Source: Caldilineaceae bacterium
GTDB lineage: Bacteria > Chloroflexota > Anaerolineae > Caldilineales > Caldilineaceae
DNA length: 64,000 nt
Assembly: GCA_958295845.1 (NCBI GenBank)
Contig: OY282376.1
Span: 2,989,022-3,053,021, forward strand
Reading direction: 5' to 3'
Of the stretch, positions 8,517 to 17,088 are shown piece by piece. The position numbers and the translations under genes were made by a program. The notes under the pieces are model-generated. The model searched no databases. It had not been told where the DNA came from and saw only the letters and a list, made by a program, of their open reading frames with translations. Every line of letters begins with the position of its first letter. The stretch's first letter is position 1.

Positions 8517-9601
8517 CGGAAACCACGCGCGAGACGGGCATGAACGAGCGCACAATCATTTCGGTTCGCAACCTCGCAAAGTATTTCCCGATTGAATCAG
8601 GCTTCTTACGCCGGCAGGTTGGCGTCGTGAAGGCAGTCGATGGCGTGAATTTCGACCTGAACGAGGGCGAGACGCTGGCCCTGGTCGGGGAAAGCGGTTG
8701 TGGAAAGACGACAACCAGCCACTGCATTATCCAGGCGCAACGACCTACTGCTGGCCAGGTTCTGTTTCGCATCGGCGACGCGGAGCCGATGGATCTCACG
8801 CGGATGGAGAAAGAGGAGCTCAAGGAAGCTCGTCGTAACATCCGCATGATATATCAGGATCCCTATTCTTCGTTGAACCCGCGAATGACACTGCTCCAGA
8901 TTATTGGCGAGCCGCTCGTCATACATCGTATGGTCGAAAGCCAGGATGAATTGCAGGAACGGGTTGCGGAGCTGCTGCGTCTAGTGCGACTCGATCCTTC
9001 AACGCTGAACAGGTACCCGCACGCATTCAGCGGAGGCCAGCGCCAGCGTATCGCAATTGCACGCGCCCTGTCTTTGTCGCCCAAGGTTGTGATTGCAGAC
9101 GAGGCGGTGTCGGCTCTGGACGTGTCAGTGCAAGCGCAGATTTTGAATCTGATGAAGGAGCTCCAGACTCAGCTTGGGCTCACGTACCTCTTTGTTGCCC
9201 ATAACCTGGCGGTCGTAAAGTATGAGGCCGACCGGGTGGCGGTGATGTACGCGGGCAAAATCGTGGAGATCGGCGAAACCGAGGAACTGTACACGAACCC
9301 CAGGCATCCCTACACCGAGGCATTGATTTCGGCGGCGCCCAATCCCGATCCCGACACGAAGTATCGAGAACGGATCGTGCTTGCCGGCGAAGTGGCCGAT
9401 CCCGGCAACCTGCCCGGCGGCTGCGCCTTTCATCCACGCTGCCGTTATGCAGAGGACCGGTGCAGGCAAGAGACTCCGGAGCTGATCGACGTTGGCGAAA
9501 AGGAGGGTCAATCACATCTGGCGGCCTGCCATTTCGCGGAAAAACTGGAATTGACAGGGATCGCAGGCGCTATTCAGCGTGAGGAGAGAGAAAGCGCATG
9601 A
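8513..9601 (+). CDS. ABC transporter ATP-binding protein, OppF/DppF type
   Basis: A 362-residue partner ATPase. Walker A GESGCGKTT (about 59-67), signature FSGGQRQRIAIARAL, and Walker B VIADEAVSALD. The DEAVSALD form (Ala instead of the usual Pro after Glu) is a tolerated OppF variant. The C-terminal Cys cluster (GCAFHPRC, RC, AAC) matches the oligo/dipeptide extension. The start is a GTG sharing bases with the stop of the OppD gene; an in-frame ATG nine codons later is an alternative. The order SBP-B-D-F-C, with the second permease last, differs from the classical B-C-D-F order. Confidence 0.92.
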   Translation: MTETTRETGMNERTIISVRNLAKYFPIESGFLRRQVGVVKAVDGVNFDLNEGETLALVGESGCGKTTTSHCIIQAQRPTAGQVLFRIGDAEPMDLTRMEKEELKEARRNIRMIYQDPYSSLNPRMTLLQIIGEPLVIHRMVESQDELQERVAELLRLVRLDPSTLNRYPHAFSGGQRQRIAIARALSLSPKVVIADEAVSALDVSVQAQILNLMKELQTQLGLTYLFVAHNLAVVKYEADRVAVMYAGKIVEIGETEELYTNPRHPYTEALISAAPNPDPDTKYRERIVLAGEVADPGNLPGGCAFHPRCRYAEDRCRQETPELIDVGEKEGQSHLAACHFAEKLELTGIAGAIQREERESA

Positions 9602-10749
9602 CGCAGGCAGCGGGCGCGGCGCCAATTGAAGGCATCGCCGCAGGAGACCAGACGGACCAACGCGTACTGGTCGCTTCACAGTGGCAGTTGATCCGCTGGC
9701 GCTTTCTGCAGCACAAGCTGGCGGTGATTTCGCTGGTTGTACTGGGGTTATTCTACTTTGTCGCGGTTTTCGCAGAGTTTGTGGCACCGTACGATCCGTA
9801 TATCTTCAGAGCAGAACTGACGCTGGCGCCTCCGCACACGATCCGCTTCATCGATCCTGAAGGAAACTTTCACCTGCGGCCTTTTGTGCATCCTTTCAAG
9901 AAGACGCTGGACCCTGAAACATACGCCGCGGTATTCGTCGAGGACGAGACTATAATGCAGCCGTTGGGGCTGTTTGTGCGCGGCGACCCATACGAACTGT
10001 GGGGTCTGTTCGAGAGCGAGATTCATCTATTTGGCTTGCAGGATCAGGAGGCGCGTCTTTCGCTGCTTGGCCAGGATACGGTGGGGCGCGATCTATTTAC
10101 GCGCATCGTCTATGGTGCACGCATCTCGCTTACGATTGGTCTGGTGGGCGTTGCCATGAGTTTTTTCCTGGGCATTTTGATAGGCGGACTGTCCGGCTAC
10201 CTGGGCGGGACTGTGGATATGGTGATCCAGCGCGTGATTGAATCGTTGCGCGCCCTGCCTACGCTACCGTTGTGGATGGCTTTGAGCATCGCTCTGCCTT
10301 CGGACTGGCCGGTTGTAAGAACCTATTTCGCCATTGTTTTGATCTTGTCGATTGTTGGCTGGACAAGCATTGCGCGTGTCGTTCGTGGACGATTCTTCGC
10401 CCTGCGGGAGGAGGATTTCGTCGGCGCGGCGGAGCTGGATGGAGCGAGCAACCTGCGCATCATCTTTCGCTATTTGCTGCCGTCGTTTCTGAGTTACATT
10501 ATCGCGCGGTTGACGCTTGCGATTCCGCAGATGATTCTGGGGGAAACGGCTCTCAGCTTTATCGGTCTGGGTTTGCAGGCGCCGGCCATCAGCTGGGGGG
10601 TTTTGCTGAAGGAAGCGCAGGCGATTCGCGTTCTGGCGCTGTCGCCCTGGCTTCTTTTGCCGACTGTATTCATCGTGGTCAGTATTCTGGCGTTCAATTT
10701 TGTCGGCGACGGTCTGCGCGACGCTTCGGACCCCTATACGCACGTTTAG
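9598..10749 (+). CDS. ABC transporter permease, DppC/OppC type, with long extracytoplasmic insertion
   Basis: A 383-residue permease, longer than usual DppC (about 300). After a cytoplasmic tail and the first membrane helix (about 40-62) comes APYDPY. A hydrophilic insertion of roughly 80 residues (about 70-155) then precedes the conserved LGQDTVGRDLFTRIVYGARISL block. The remaining five helices and the EAA loop (AAELDGASNLRIIFRYLLPS) are normal. The insertion lies outside the membrane and may contact the oversized SBP. It overlaps the OppF gene by 4 bases and is the last gene of the operon, followed 67 bases later by a PhyH gene. Confidence 0.91.
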   Translation: MTQAAGAAPIEGIAAGDQTDQRVLVASQWQLIRWRFLQHKLAVISLVVLGLFYFVAVFAEFVAPYDPYIFRAELTLAPPHTIRFIDPEGNFHLRPFVHPFKKTLDPETYAAVFVEDETIMQPLGLFVRGDPYELWGLFESEIHLFGLQDQEARLSLLGQDTVGRDLFTRIVYGARISLTIGLVGVAMSFFLGILIGGLSGYLGGTVDMVIQRVIESLRALPTLPLWMALSIALPSDWPVVRTYFAIVLILSIVGWTSIARVVRGRFFALREEDFVGAAELDGASNLRIIFRYLLPSFLSYIIARLTLAIPQMILGETALSFIGLGLQAPAISWGVLLKEAQAIRVLALSPWLLLPTVFIVVSILAFNFVGDGLRDASDPYTHV

Positions 10750-10816
10750 CACAGTGTCAGCAGCAGCCTAACGGCCCACTACTTTTCCGGCGTAACTGCC
10801 TGGAATACAGGAGACC

Positions 10817-11707
10817 ATGACGATGAATCCTTTTGTCGACTCCAGCGATATAAAAGAAGACGGAAAGGCCCTATGCCAACGTGCTGATCGTGACGGCTAT
10901 CTCTATATACGCGACTTCGTAAACAAAGAGGCCGCATTACAGGCGCGCCATGACATAGCCAATGTCTTGCAGGAAGTCGGTTGGGTCGATGCCGGCACCG
11001 ACCCAAATGAGACGATAACCAGCCATCCTCCTCATGTATCGGGAGAGCCGGAGTTTTCACCGGTATACGACAGGGTCCAGATGCTGGAGTCATTCCATAC
11101 GCTAGCCCACGACAAGGCGATCATGCGCGTCATAGGGAATCTTTTGGGTGATGACGTACTTCTCCAGCCCAGCAACATTGCCCGCTTTATCTTCCCCACC
11201 AATCTGGAACAAACTACACCGGCCCACCAGGATTTCGTCCACATTCAGGGCACACCAGATGTTTGGACCGCGTGGCTGCCGCTGGGTGATTGTCCGCACA
11301 GGATGGGCGGGTTAAGCGTGCTGACCGGTTCGCATAAGAAGGGGATTCTGCCGGTTTCCCGGGCACTCGGCGCCGGCGGACTGCGAGCCCACTTTGAAAA
11401 GATCGGGGGTGAGTGGGTTTCGAGCCCCTTTGAAAACGGAGACATTCTGTTCTTCCACAGCCATACTGTGCACAGAGGACTGCCCAACATGTCCGGTGAC
11501 CGAATCCGATTGTCGGTGGACTACCGCTACCAGAGGGCCTCGGACCCGGTCATGGACAAGGTCTTGGGTCCGCACCAAGGCCGCCTCAGCTGGGACGAGA
11601 TCTACAAGGGGTGGAAGTCGACTGAATTTCAGTATCACTGGGAGAAGTACGAGCTTACTCCAGTGGAAAAGGTACCGGTTCAGCCGGTAGAAGAGGCGAC
11701 CGGCTAA
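10817..11707 (+). CDS. Phytanoyl-CoA dioxygenase (PhyH) family protein
   Basis: A 296-residue putative Fe(II)/2-oxoglutarate oxygenase. The metal triad is visible: H137-x-D139 in PAHQDF and H219 in HTVHRG. The 2-oxoglutarate-binding Arg is R229, ten residues on (GDRIRLS). The double-stranded beta-helix core is otherwise typical (GGLSVLTGSHKKG, FENGDILFFHSH). Family members hydroxylate diverse small molecules; the substrate is unknown. Its position 67 bases behind the complete peptide-type importer suggests it acts on the imported compound. A hairpin at 11751-11794 ends the unit. Two further PhyH genes lie at 17089 and 25473, each with different flanking sequence. Confidence 0.88.
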   Translation: MTMNPFVDSSDIKEDGKALCQRADRDGYLYIRDFVNKEAALQARHDIANVLQEVGWVDAGTDPNETITSHPPHVSGEPEFSPVYDRVQMLESFHTLAHDKAIMRVIGNLLGDDVLLQPSNIARFIFPTNLEQTTPAHQDFVHIQGTPDVWTAWLPLGDCPHRMGGLSVLTGSHKKGILPVSRALGAGGLRAHFEKIGGEWVSSPFENGDILFFHSHTVHRGLPNMSGDRIRLSVDYRYQRASDPVMDKVLGPHQGRLSWDEIYKGWKSTEFQYHWEKYELTPVEKVPVQPVEEATG

Positions 11708-11750
11708 GAGAAGTCAGACAGTTCGCGTTTGGAATATCAGTTTCATAGTC

Positions 11751-11794
11751 GAGGGCATTTGCGGGGAAGGAATTCACCTACCGCAAGTGCCTTC
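11751..11794 (+). terminator. Hairpin after the PhyH gene
   Basis: Arms GAGGGCATTTGCGG and CCGCAAGTGCCTTC pair over 14 bp with two G-U wobbles around a 16-base loop, 44 bases after the PhyH stop. The following TGTTTGATCT is only moderately T-rich. It probably ends the importer-PhyH transcript. Confidence 0.55.
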
Positions 11795-12061
11795 TGTTTG
11801 ATCTGTTAGTTGTCGTTACCCGCGCAGGCTCCTCCAAGCACGCCTCGGCGACGAGGGAATTCTCTCCTTGCTGAGACTCTTGCTCAAGAAACCGTTCTCA
11901 ACAATTTAGAGATGGGCTCTGCGTTCGCAGTTTAGTCTGGCGGCAAAGAGATTGATTGTAGCGGCAGCGAGCCAACTGCAGCTGGTCTGCAGCCTATCGT
12001 GGGAAGAGATGCAACTCACAAGGACTTCGCGCCTGTAAGGTCTATGGCGTCCCAGTTGAAC
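11795..12061. other. Gene-free convergent spacer
   Basis: The spacer lies between the plus-strand PhyH gene and the minus-strand SIS gene. Apart from the hairpin to its left, I see no gene or RNA here. Confidence 0.45.
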
Positions 12062-13309
12062 TCAGAGTCGAGGGGGGTGAAACTCGATCAGTTGGCTCTC
12101 CTGGATTGTGCGCATGTTCATCTCATATTGGAGCGGGGAGTCGAATTCGAAGGCCAGCCGGCCGCGTGATCTGGCGAGGTAGGTGGCGAAGAGCTGGCCG
12201 GGAACGCAATACACGAGTGGAGAAAGCGCTTCTGAAATTGACCCAGCGACCGGCAGGGTTACGTCGGCTGCCGCGGCGAGTTCCGGGTTGCTCTCGTCGG
12301 TAACGACGACAGCGGAGCCACCCATGGTCTGGGTCGTATGCAGCAGCTCGCGGATGCGGCTGACAGAGCGACCCTGGGGCGCGATAAACAGGACCTGTGT
12401 GCCCTTGCTGGTGATGAAGAACTGCTCGTGGGCCCACTCCTCCAACTCCTGGGAGACGCCGTACACGCGCGGCAGCTCATAGGTTTTGGCGGCATAGAAG
12501 AGACTGGTGGCGATGCTTGGTCCGGAGCCGAGAAAGGTGTAGGTGTCGATGTCCTTGACCTGCTCGGCGTAGGCTTCGGCTGCAGGCGTACAAATGCGGA
12601 CAGTCTCGGCGATCAGGCCGGCGGTGGACCGTAGCTCTGCCCGCAAGGAATCGGCCCGCTCCTCAGATAGTAAACCCCTTACGACCCCTGTCTGAAATGC
12701 GATTAGATAGAGTGTGGTCAGGCTGGCCAGATAGTTGACCAGGCCGAAGGAGCCGCGGCGCGGTTTGTCGTCGTCTGCGTCGGTGGCCAAGTTGCTGGGC
12801 ATGCCGATCAGCTCTCCGGCTAGGCGGACGCTCTGGTCGAGAATGGTATCGGCCTCCTGCGCGAGCCAGCCCTCTGAGTTGCCTGTGATGGCGACCGTGT
12901 CGGCGCCCCCCAAGCGGGCGTTGACGAGTGCTTCGACTGAGCGGGTGGCTTTGCCGGAGTTGGAGATGCCGAAGACGAGGGAGCCAGGAGGGAGGAACTC
13001 GGCGGCGTAGCGTCCGAACTCGAGGGCTTCGTGCGCTTCGGTGGGTACTCCTGCATAGCGGGCGAAGGCATAGCGGGCGGCCAGGCCTGCAAAGTAGGAG
13101 TCACCACAGCCTGTGATGTAGAAGTGGGAGGTCTCTGCGAGGAGAGCGGGGTCGAGGGCCTCTAGCTGGGGTTGGACCGACTCCATGACCGCGGGGATGG
13201 CAGGGCCCTGGTTGCTGATTTCATTGAGCATGTCTTCGATGGTGACGGGGATTGGTTCGCCAAATTCGGCTTTGCGGATTGGGCGCGCGATTGGATTATC
13301 TTTTTCCAT
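12062..13309 (-). CDS. Two-domain SIS sugar-phosphate isomerase/deaminase-like protein
   Basis: A 415-residue protein with two SIS folds like the isomerase half of GlmS but no glutaminase domain. SIS 1 (about 45-190) has ITGCGDSYFAGLAA and ISNSGKATRSVEA; SIS 2 (about 225-375) has FLGSGPSIATSLFYAAKTYE and ELEEWAHEQ. The ELEEWAHE segment matches the sugar-isomerase loop of FrlB/AgaS/GlmS-type proteins. Likely a cytoplasmic amino-sugar-phosphate deaminase or isomerase; the exact substrate is unknown. The ATG at 13309 follows AAGAGGCAG; the longer open frame to 13408 only translates the repeats at 13349-13482. It is the last gene of the minus-strand accessory block, and a PfkB kinase occurs upstream in the same block. 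Confidence 0.85.
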   Translation of the reverse strand: MEKDNPIARPIRKAEFGEPIPVTIEDMLNEISNQGPAIPAVMESVQPQLEALDPALLAETSHFYITGCGDSYFAGLAARYAFARYAGVPTEAHEALEFGRYAAEFLPPGSLVFGISNSGKATRSVEALVNARLGGADTVAITGNSEGWLAQEADTILDQSVRLAGELIGMPSNLATDADDDKPRRGSFGLVNYLASLTTLYLIAFQTGVVRGLLSEERADSLRAELRSTAGLIAETVRICTPAAEAYAEQVKDIDTYTFLGSGPSIATSLFYAAKTYELPRVYGVSQELEEWAHEQFFITSKGTQVLFIAPQGRSVSRIRELLHTTQTMGGSAVVVTDESNPELAAAADVTLPVAGSISEALSPLVYCVPGQLFATYLARSRGRLAFEFDSPLQYEMNMRTIQESQLIEFHPPRL

Positions 13310-13348
13310 TTCTGCCTCTTGCTGAAGGGGGTGGAGATGGGCAACTTC

Positions 13349-13482
13349 TTTTGAACCACGGAGGGCAACGGGATACGGCATCGTCAACGGCAACTTCTTT
13401 TGAACCACGGAGGGCCACGGAGGATCACGGAGAACGGCAACGGCAACTTCAACATCCTTTGTCCAAGGAGGGCCACAGAGTA
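13349..13482. repeat. Second CCACGGAGGGCCACGGAG-type repeat cluster
   Basis: It contains CCACGGAGGGCAACGGG, CCACGGAGGGCCACGGAGG, ATCACGGAGAACGGCAACGG and a decayed CAAGGAGGGCCACAGAG. The units and their order match the cluster at 1366-1615, and again it lies just upstream of a minus-strand gene. Confidence 0.82.
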
Positions 13483-13510
13483 CATCTTGTTTTGGAATGG
13501 GTGGCTGGCT

Positions 13511-13903
13511 TTAGGTGAGAAGGAATACTTGGCCGTTTTCGACTACTACATCGTAGGTTCGCAGTTTGAGGTCGTAGCCGAAGGCTTTGCCGCTGCGGAT
13601 GTCGTATTCCATGCCATGGCCGGGGCAGACCAGAACTTCACCTTCGTGGGCCCATTGCGTTTCCCAGCATGTGTCGGCGTTGCAGATGACGGTACCCTGC
13701 AGCCGGCCTCTGCTCAAGGGGGCGGACTGGTGGGGGCAGCGGCCAAACAGTGCGAAAAAGTCGCCGCCAACGTTGAAGACCGCGATCAGTACGCGGCCGA
13801 CCTGGACTTCCATGCGCGTGCCGGGCGGAAAGTCATTCAGTGGGGCAACGAAGATTCTGCGTTGCGAACGGCTTCTGCGAGTGGGTTGCTTTTCGGGAGT
13901 CAT
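13511..13903 (-). CDS. Rieske [2Fe-2S] ferredoxin-like protein
   Basis: A 130-residue single-domain Rieske protein. The cluster ligands are C56-P-H58 and C93-P-G-H96 (CPHQ and CPGHGMEYD), spaced as in ferredoxins of ring-hydroxylating oxygenases and in NirD-like proteins. There is no signal peptide, so it is cytoplasmic. Its start overlaps the stop of the upstream amidohydrolase by 4 bases (ATGA), so the two are translationally coupled. It probably passes electrons to an oxygenase acting in the same pathway, perhaps one encoded outside the window; the PhyH enzymes in the block do not need such a donor. Confidence 0.9.
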   Translation of the reverse strand: MTPEKQPTRRSRSQRRIFVAPLNDFPPGTRMEVQVGRVLIAVFNVGGDFFALFGRCPHQSAPLSRGRLQGTVICNADTCWETQWAHEGEVLVCPGHGMEYDIRSGKAFGYDLKLRTYDVVVENGQVFLLT

Positions 13904-15075
13904 TTTCGCGGCTTCAGCCCGAAGAACCGGAGCGCGTTCTCACCCAGGATTTTGCGGCGGAGTGTTTCGTCCATGTCGTAGCGCATGAACCCTGCGATCA
14001 GGTCGCGTTCCAGGTGCGGCCAGTCGGAGGCCCACATGGTTGTATTGTGGCCCTGGTACAGGTCGATCAGTTTGGCCAGGTCGCCGCGGCGGGGGAGTGC
14101 TTCCAGCTCGTGTGTGCCGATGTACCAGTCGCGGATGTAGTCGCTGGGCTTTTTCTCCAGGGCCGGCATCTCAGTACGGTAACGCAGGTAGGCGGCGTCG
14201 AGCCGGTACATGATAAAGGGCATCCAAGTGAGCCCGGCTTCGAGAATGGCGAACTTCAGGTTGGGAAAGCGGATGGGGATGCCGGCGCACACGACGGACA
14301 TGATCTGCAACATAGAGGTGAATGGGAAGCCCATGCTGTTGACCTGCATGAGTGTATGAAAGTGGGCCACGCGCAGGGGGTAGTTGTCGTGGATGAGGGC
14401 CTCAATGCCGTGGAAGCTGATCGGGAGGTCGTGCCTGGCCGCGGCCGTGAAGATCGGCCAATACTTCTCGTCGCCGATTGGCGGGTTGACGCCCACGTCG
14501 GGGACACAGACGCTTACGACATCGGGATGGGCGGCATGGCGGTCGATCTCTTCGGCGGCCCGAACCGGGTGCTGGGGCGCGACGACAATAGCGATCTTGA
14601 CGCCGTCCAGATTCTGGTAGGCGTCGACCATATACTGGTTGTAGGCGGTCGCCAGCGCGGCCGCCCACTCCGGCTCCGGCAGGTAGCCGACCGGTAGGAG
14701 CTCGCTGGGGAAGAGGATGCTGTAGTCGATGATCCCCTTCTCCATCCTAGAGACCAGATCCTCCTTTGTCGCCAGCTTGGCGCGGGGCGGCTTGTCGTAG
14801 GATGATCCGAGCCAGGCGATGTGGGCAATCAGGTTGCGCAGCGAGTTGCCGGGCTCGCCTTTGAAATCGGCCTGGAGGACGGTTTCCATGCGCTTGCGGA
14901 AGTGGCCCTCCATGTAGTCGAGCATGAACATGAGGGTGTCGTCTACGTGCACGTCTACGTCGACTATGGTCAGGCCTGAGAGTTCTTCGCCGTACTGATC
15001 GAGATCTTCGTCCTGGACGGGATTGGAAGAGGGCTCGACTTTTCGCACTGTGACCGAATGCTCATCAGATGCCAT
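13900..15075 (-). CDS. Amidohydrolase family 2 protein (ACMSD/decarboxylase-like TIM barrel)
   Basis: A 391-residue metal-dependent hydrolase or decarboxylase of the amidohydrolase-2 group. The first metal motif is DVDVHVDD (D-x-H at about 41-43), a central His is in SFHGIEAL, and the C-terminal catalytic Asp is in ASDWPHLERD, typical of the 2-amino-3-carboxymuconate-semialdehyde decarboxylase superfamily. That superfamily cleaves C-C or C-N bonds in aromatic or related catabolism. I prefer the ATG at 15075, which has GGAG eight bases upstream, over the longer frame from 15156. It follows the two Dpp-type permease genes and is coupled to the Rieske gene. Confidence 0.86.
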   Translation of the reverse strand: MASDEHSVTVRKVEPSSNPVQDEDLDQYGEELSGLTIVDVDVHVDDTLMFMLDYMEGHFRKRMETVLQADFKGEPGNSLRNLIAHIAWLGSSYDKPPRAKLATKEDLVSRMEKGIIDYSILFPSELLPVGYLPEPEWAAALATAYNQYMVDAYQNLDGVKIAIVVAPQHPVRAAEEIDRHAAHPDVVSVCVPDVGVNPPIGDEKYWPIFTAAARHDLPISFHGIEALIHDNYPLRVAHFHTLMQVNSMGFPFTSMLQIMSVVCAGIPIRFPNLKFAILEAGLTWMPFIMYRLDAAYLRYRTEMPALEKKPSDYIRDWYIGTHELEALPRRGDLAKLIDLYQGHNTTMWASDWPHLERDLIAGFMRYDMDETLRRKILGENALRFFGLKPRK

Positions 15076-15189
15076 TGAACAATCTCCAGTCGAGCTTGGC
15101 AGGGTGGGGACATGAGCTCGCACAGGCGAACTCTGCTGAATCGGTACCGCGTTCATGGAGTTTAGCAGACGCGAGCGACCGTTTCCAAA

Positions 15190-16092
15190 TCATGCGGCGG
15201 AATCGCCTCTGCGGGTGCCCCTGGCGGCCCGAGGGTTCATCACGTCGATCAGGCCGTCGCCTACCAGGTTGACGCTCAATACGAGCAAGGTCAAAACGAG
15301 ACCGGGGAAGCCGGGGTACCATGGGGCGACGGTGATGTAGCCGCGGCCGTCGCTGATGATGGAGCCCAGACTTGGGGTGGGCGGTTGAATGCCAAAACCG
15401 AAGAAGCTCAGACCGGCCTCATACATGATTGCGCCTGGAATGCCCATCGAGAAGGCGACGATAATCGGACCCATGCAGTTGGGCAGTACGTGGCGGAGGA
15501 GGATGCGCCAGTTACCGGCGCCAACGCTGCGGGCCGCTTCCACGTAGGTCTGTTCCCTGACTGCCAGGACCTGTCCCCTGACAAGGCGGGCCACGTCGGG
15601 CCATGCCACGAGCGCCAGCGCTACACAGACCGTCACAAGACCGGGCCCGAGCACGGCGGTCACTGTCATCGCCAGCAGGATTACAGGAAAAGCGAGCATG
15701 ATATCGGTGATGCGCATAATGACGTCGTCGACGGCTTTGGGGAAGTAACCCGAAATCAGTCCCAGCATGGTGCCGGCAATCATCGACAGGCCGCGCACCA
15801 GAATGCCGACGATCAGGGAGGTGCGCAGGCCGAAAACCACCCGAGCGAATATGTCTCTCCCCAACTGGTCGGTGCCGAACAGGTTGCGCGGGCTGGGAGG
15901 GAATGGTGGATTGATTGTCTCGCCGCTCTGTTCACGGCGCATTTCGATCTGGGTTGGGTCGGTGACAATGTAGGGCGCAAAGGCCGCAAGGAGGACGAAG
16001 ACAAGGATCACGCCGACGCCGATAAGCGGCAGCCGGGTTTGCCGAAACCGGCGCCAGTCAAACGTAGCGAATTCGCGGATTGATAAACGCAT
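15190..16092 (-). CDS. ABC transporter permease, DppC/OppC type
   Basis: A 300-residue membrane subunit of ordinary length. It shows the N-terminal membrane helix (about 22-43), NLFGTDQLGRDIFARVVFGLRTSL after the short periplasmic stretch, and an EAA loop ARSVGAGNWRILLRHVLPN. Its start overlaps the upstream DppB-type gene by 35 bases. No ATPase gene accompanies this pair; the ATPases at 7452-9601, or ones elsewhere, would have to drive it. The binding protein at 22512-24170 in the same block is a plausible partner. Confidence 0.91.
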   Translation of the reverse strand: MRLSIREFATFDWRRFRQTRLPLIGVGVILVFVLLAAFAPYIVTDPTQIEMRREQSGETINPPFPPSPRNLFGTDQLGRDIFARVVFGLRTSLIVGILVRGLSMIAGTMLGLISGYFPKAVDDVIMRITDIMLAFPVILLAMTVTAVLGPGLVTVCVALALVAWPDVARLVRGQVLAVREQTYVEAARSVGAGNWRILLRHVLPNCMGPIIVAFSMGIPGAIMYEAGLSFFGFGIQPPTPSLGSIISDGRGYITVAPWYPGFPGLVLTLLVLSVNLVGDGLIDVMNPRAARGTRRGDSAA

Positions 16093-16984
16093 ACAGGAGG
16101 TCCACTGCCAGGTTAACCAAGGATACGGCGACGGCCAGCACGATTACAGAGGCTTGCAAGGCCGGCAGATCGCGAAAGACGAGGGCGTCGTAGGCGTACT
16201 TGCCGATGCCCGGCCAGGCGAAGATCACTTCGATGATGGGGATGCCGCCCAGCAGTCGCACAAAGTCGGTGCCTACGGTGGTCACAATCGGGATCAGCGC
16301 GTTGGGGAGAATGTGCCGGCGCATGACCAGTGCGTTTCTCAGCCCTTTGGCGCGGGCAGTGCGGATATAGTCTTCCTCTATGACTTCGATCAGAGCAGCG
16401 CGGGTGATTCTGGCCAGGAGACCCAGCGACGGAAGGGCCAGGGTAAATGCAGGCAGAATGACGAACTGGTCGAACCCTGACCCGTATCCCGACGGCGGCA
16501 GAAGGCGCAGAAAGACTGCGAAAACGATCTGTAGCATCAGGGCCAGCCAGAAAAGGGGAAAGGAGAGATTCAGCGCGGCAATCGTCATGATCAGCCGGTC
16601 GGCCCAGCCGTTGCGACGGGTTGCGGCGATGACGCCCAGCCAAATGCCGATGAACGCGCTCGTTAGTTCGGCGGCGACGGCCAATTGCACGGTCTTGGGA
16701 AATACTTCCAGGAGGTCTTTCAGAATGGGCCGGCGCGACTGGTATGAGCGTCCGAACTCGCCGCGCGCCAGGTTCCAGAGATTGTCCAGATACTGGACCC
16801 AGAGAGGGCGGTTAAATCCCATCTCCTCGCGGATCGTCTCTACGACATCGGGGTTGGCGAAGGGTCCGGCCATCATGCGGGCGGGGTCGCCGGGCAGGAT
16901 GTTCAGCAGAGCGAACAGGACTGTGACCAGCCCGATAAGGATAGGGATAAATTGCAGGAGGCGTCGAGCCGTATAGCCGAGCAT
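16058..16984 (-). CDS. ABC transporter permease, DppB/OppB type
   Basis: A 308-residue partner permease starting MLGYTARRLLQFIPILIG, the usual DppB N-terminus. It contains MGFNRPLWVQYLDNLWNLARGEFGRS, about six membrane helices and the EAA loop ARAKGLRNALVMRRHILPN. No strong ribosome site precedes the ATG at 16984, but homology begins at the first residues. It is transcribed with the DppC-type gene and probably with the amidohydrolase and Rieske genes. Confidence 0.91.
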   Translation of the reverse strand: MLGYTARRLLQFIPILIGLVTVLFALLNILPGDPARMMAGPFANPDVVETIREEMGFNRPLWVQYLDNLWNLARGEFGRSYQSRRPILKDLLEVFPKTVQLAVAAELTSAFIGIWLGVIAATRRNGWADRLIMTIAALNLSFPLFWLALMLQIVFAVFLRLLPPSGYGSGFDQFVILPAFTLALPSLGLLARITRAALIEVIEEDYIRTARAKGLRNALVMRRHILPNALIPIVTTVGTDFVRLLGGIPIIEVIFAWPGIGKYAYDALVFRDLPALQASVIVLAVAVSLVNLAVDLLYAFINPRIRYV

Positions 16985-17088
16985 ACTAGTGCGGCGGCGG
17001 TCTCAGTGGACTGGTGTCGCGTTTTGGCCCGAATTTGTGCAAGCGATTCGGGTTGACCGGAGTTCTGGAATTAGCGTGAGACAGTTTT

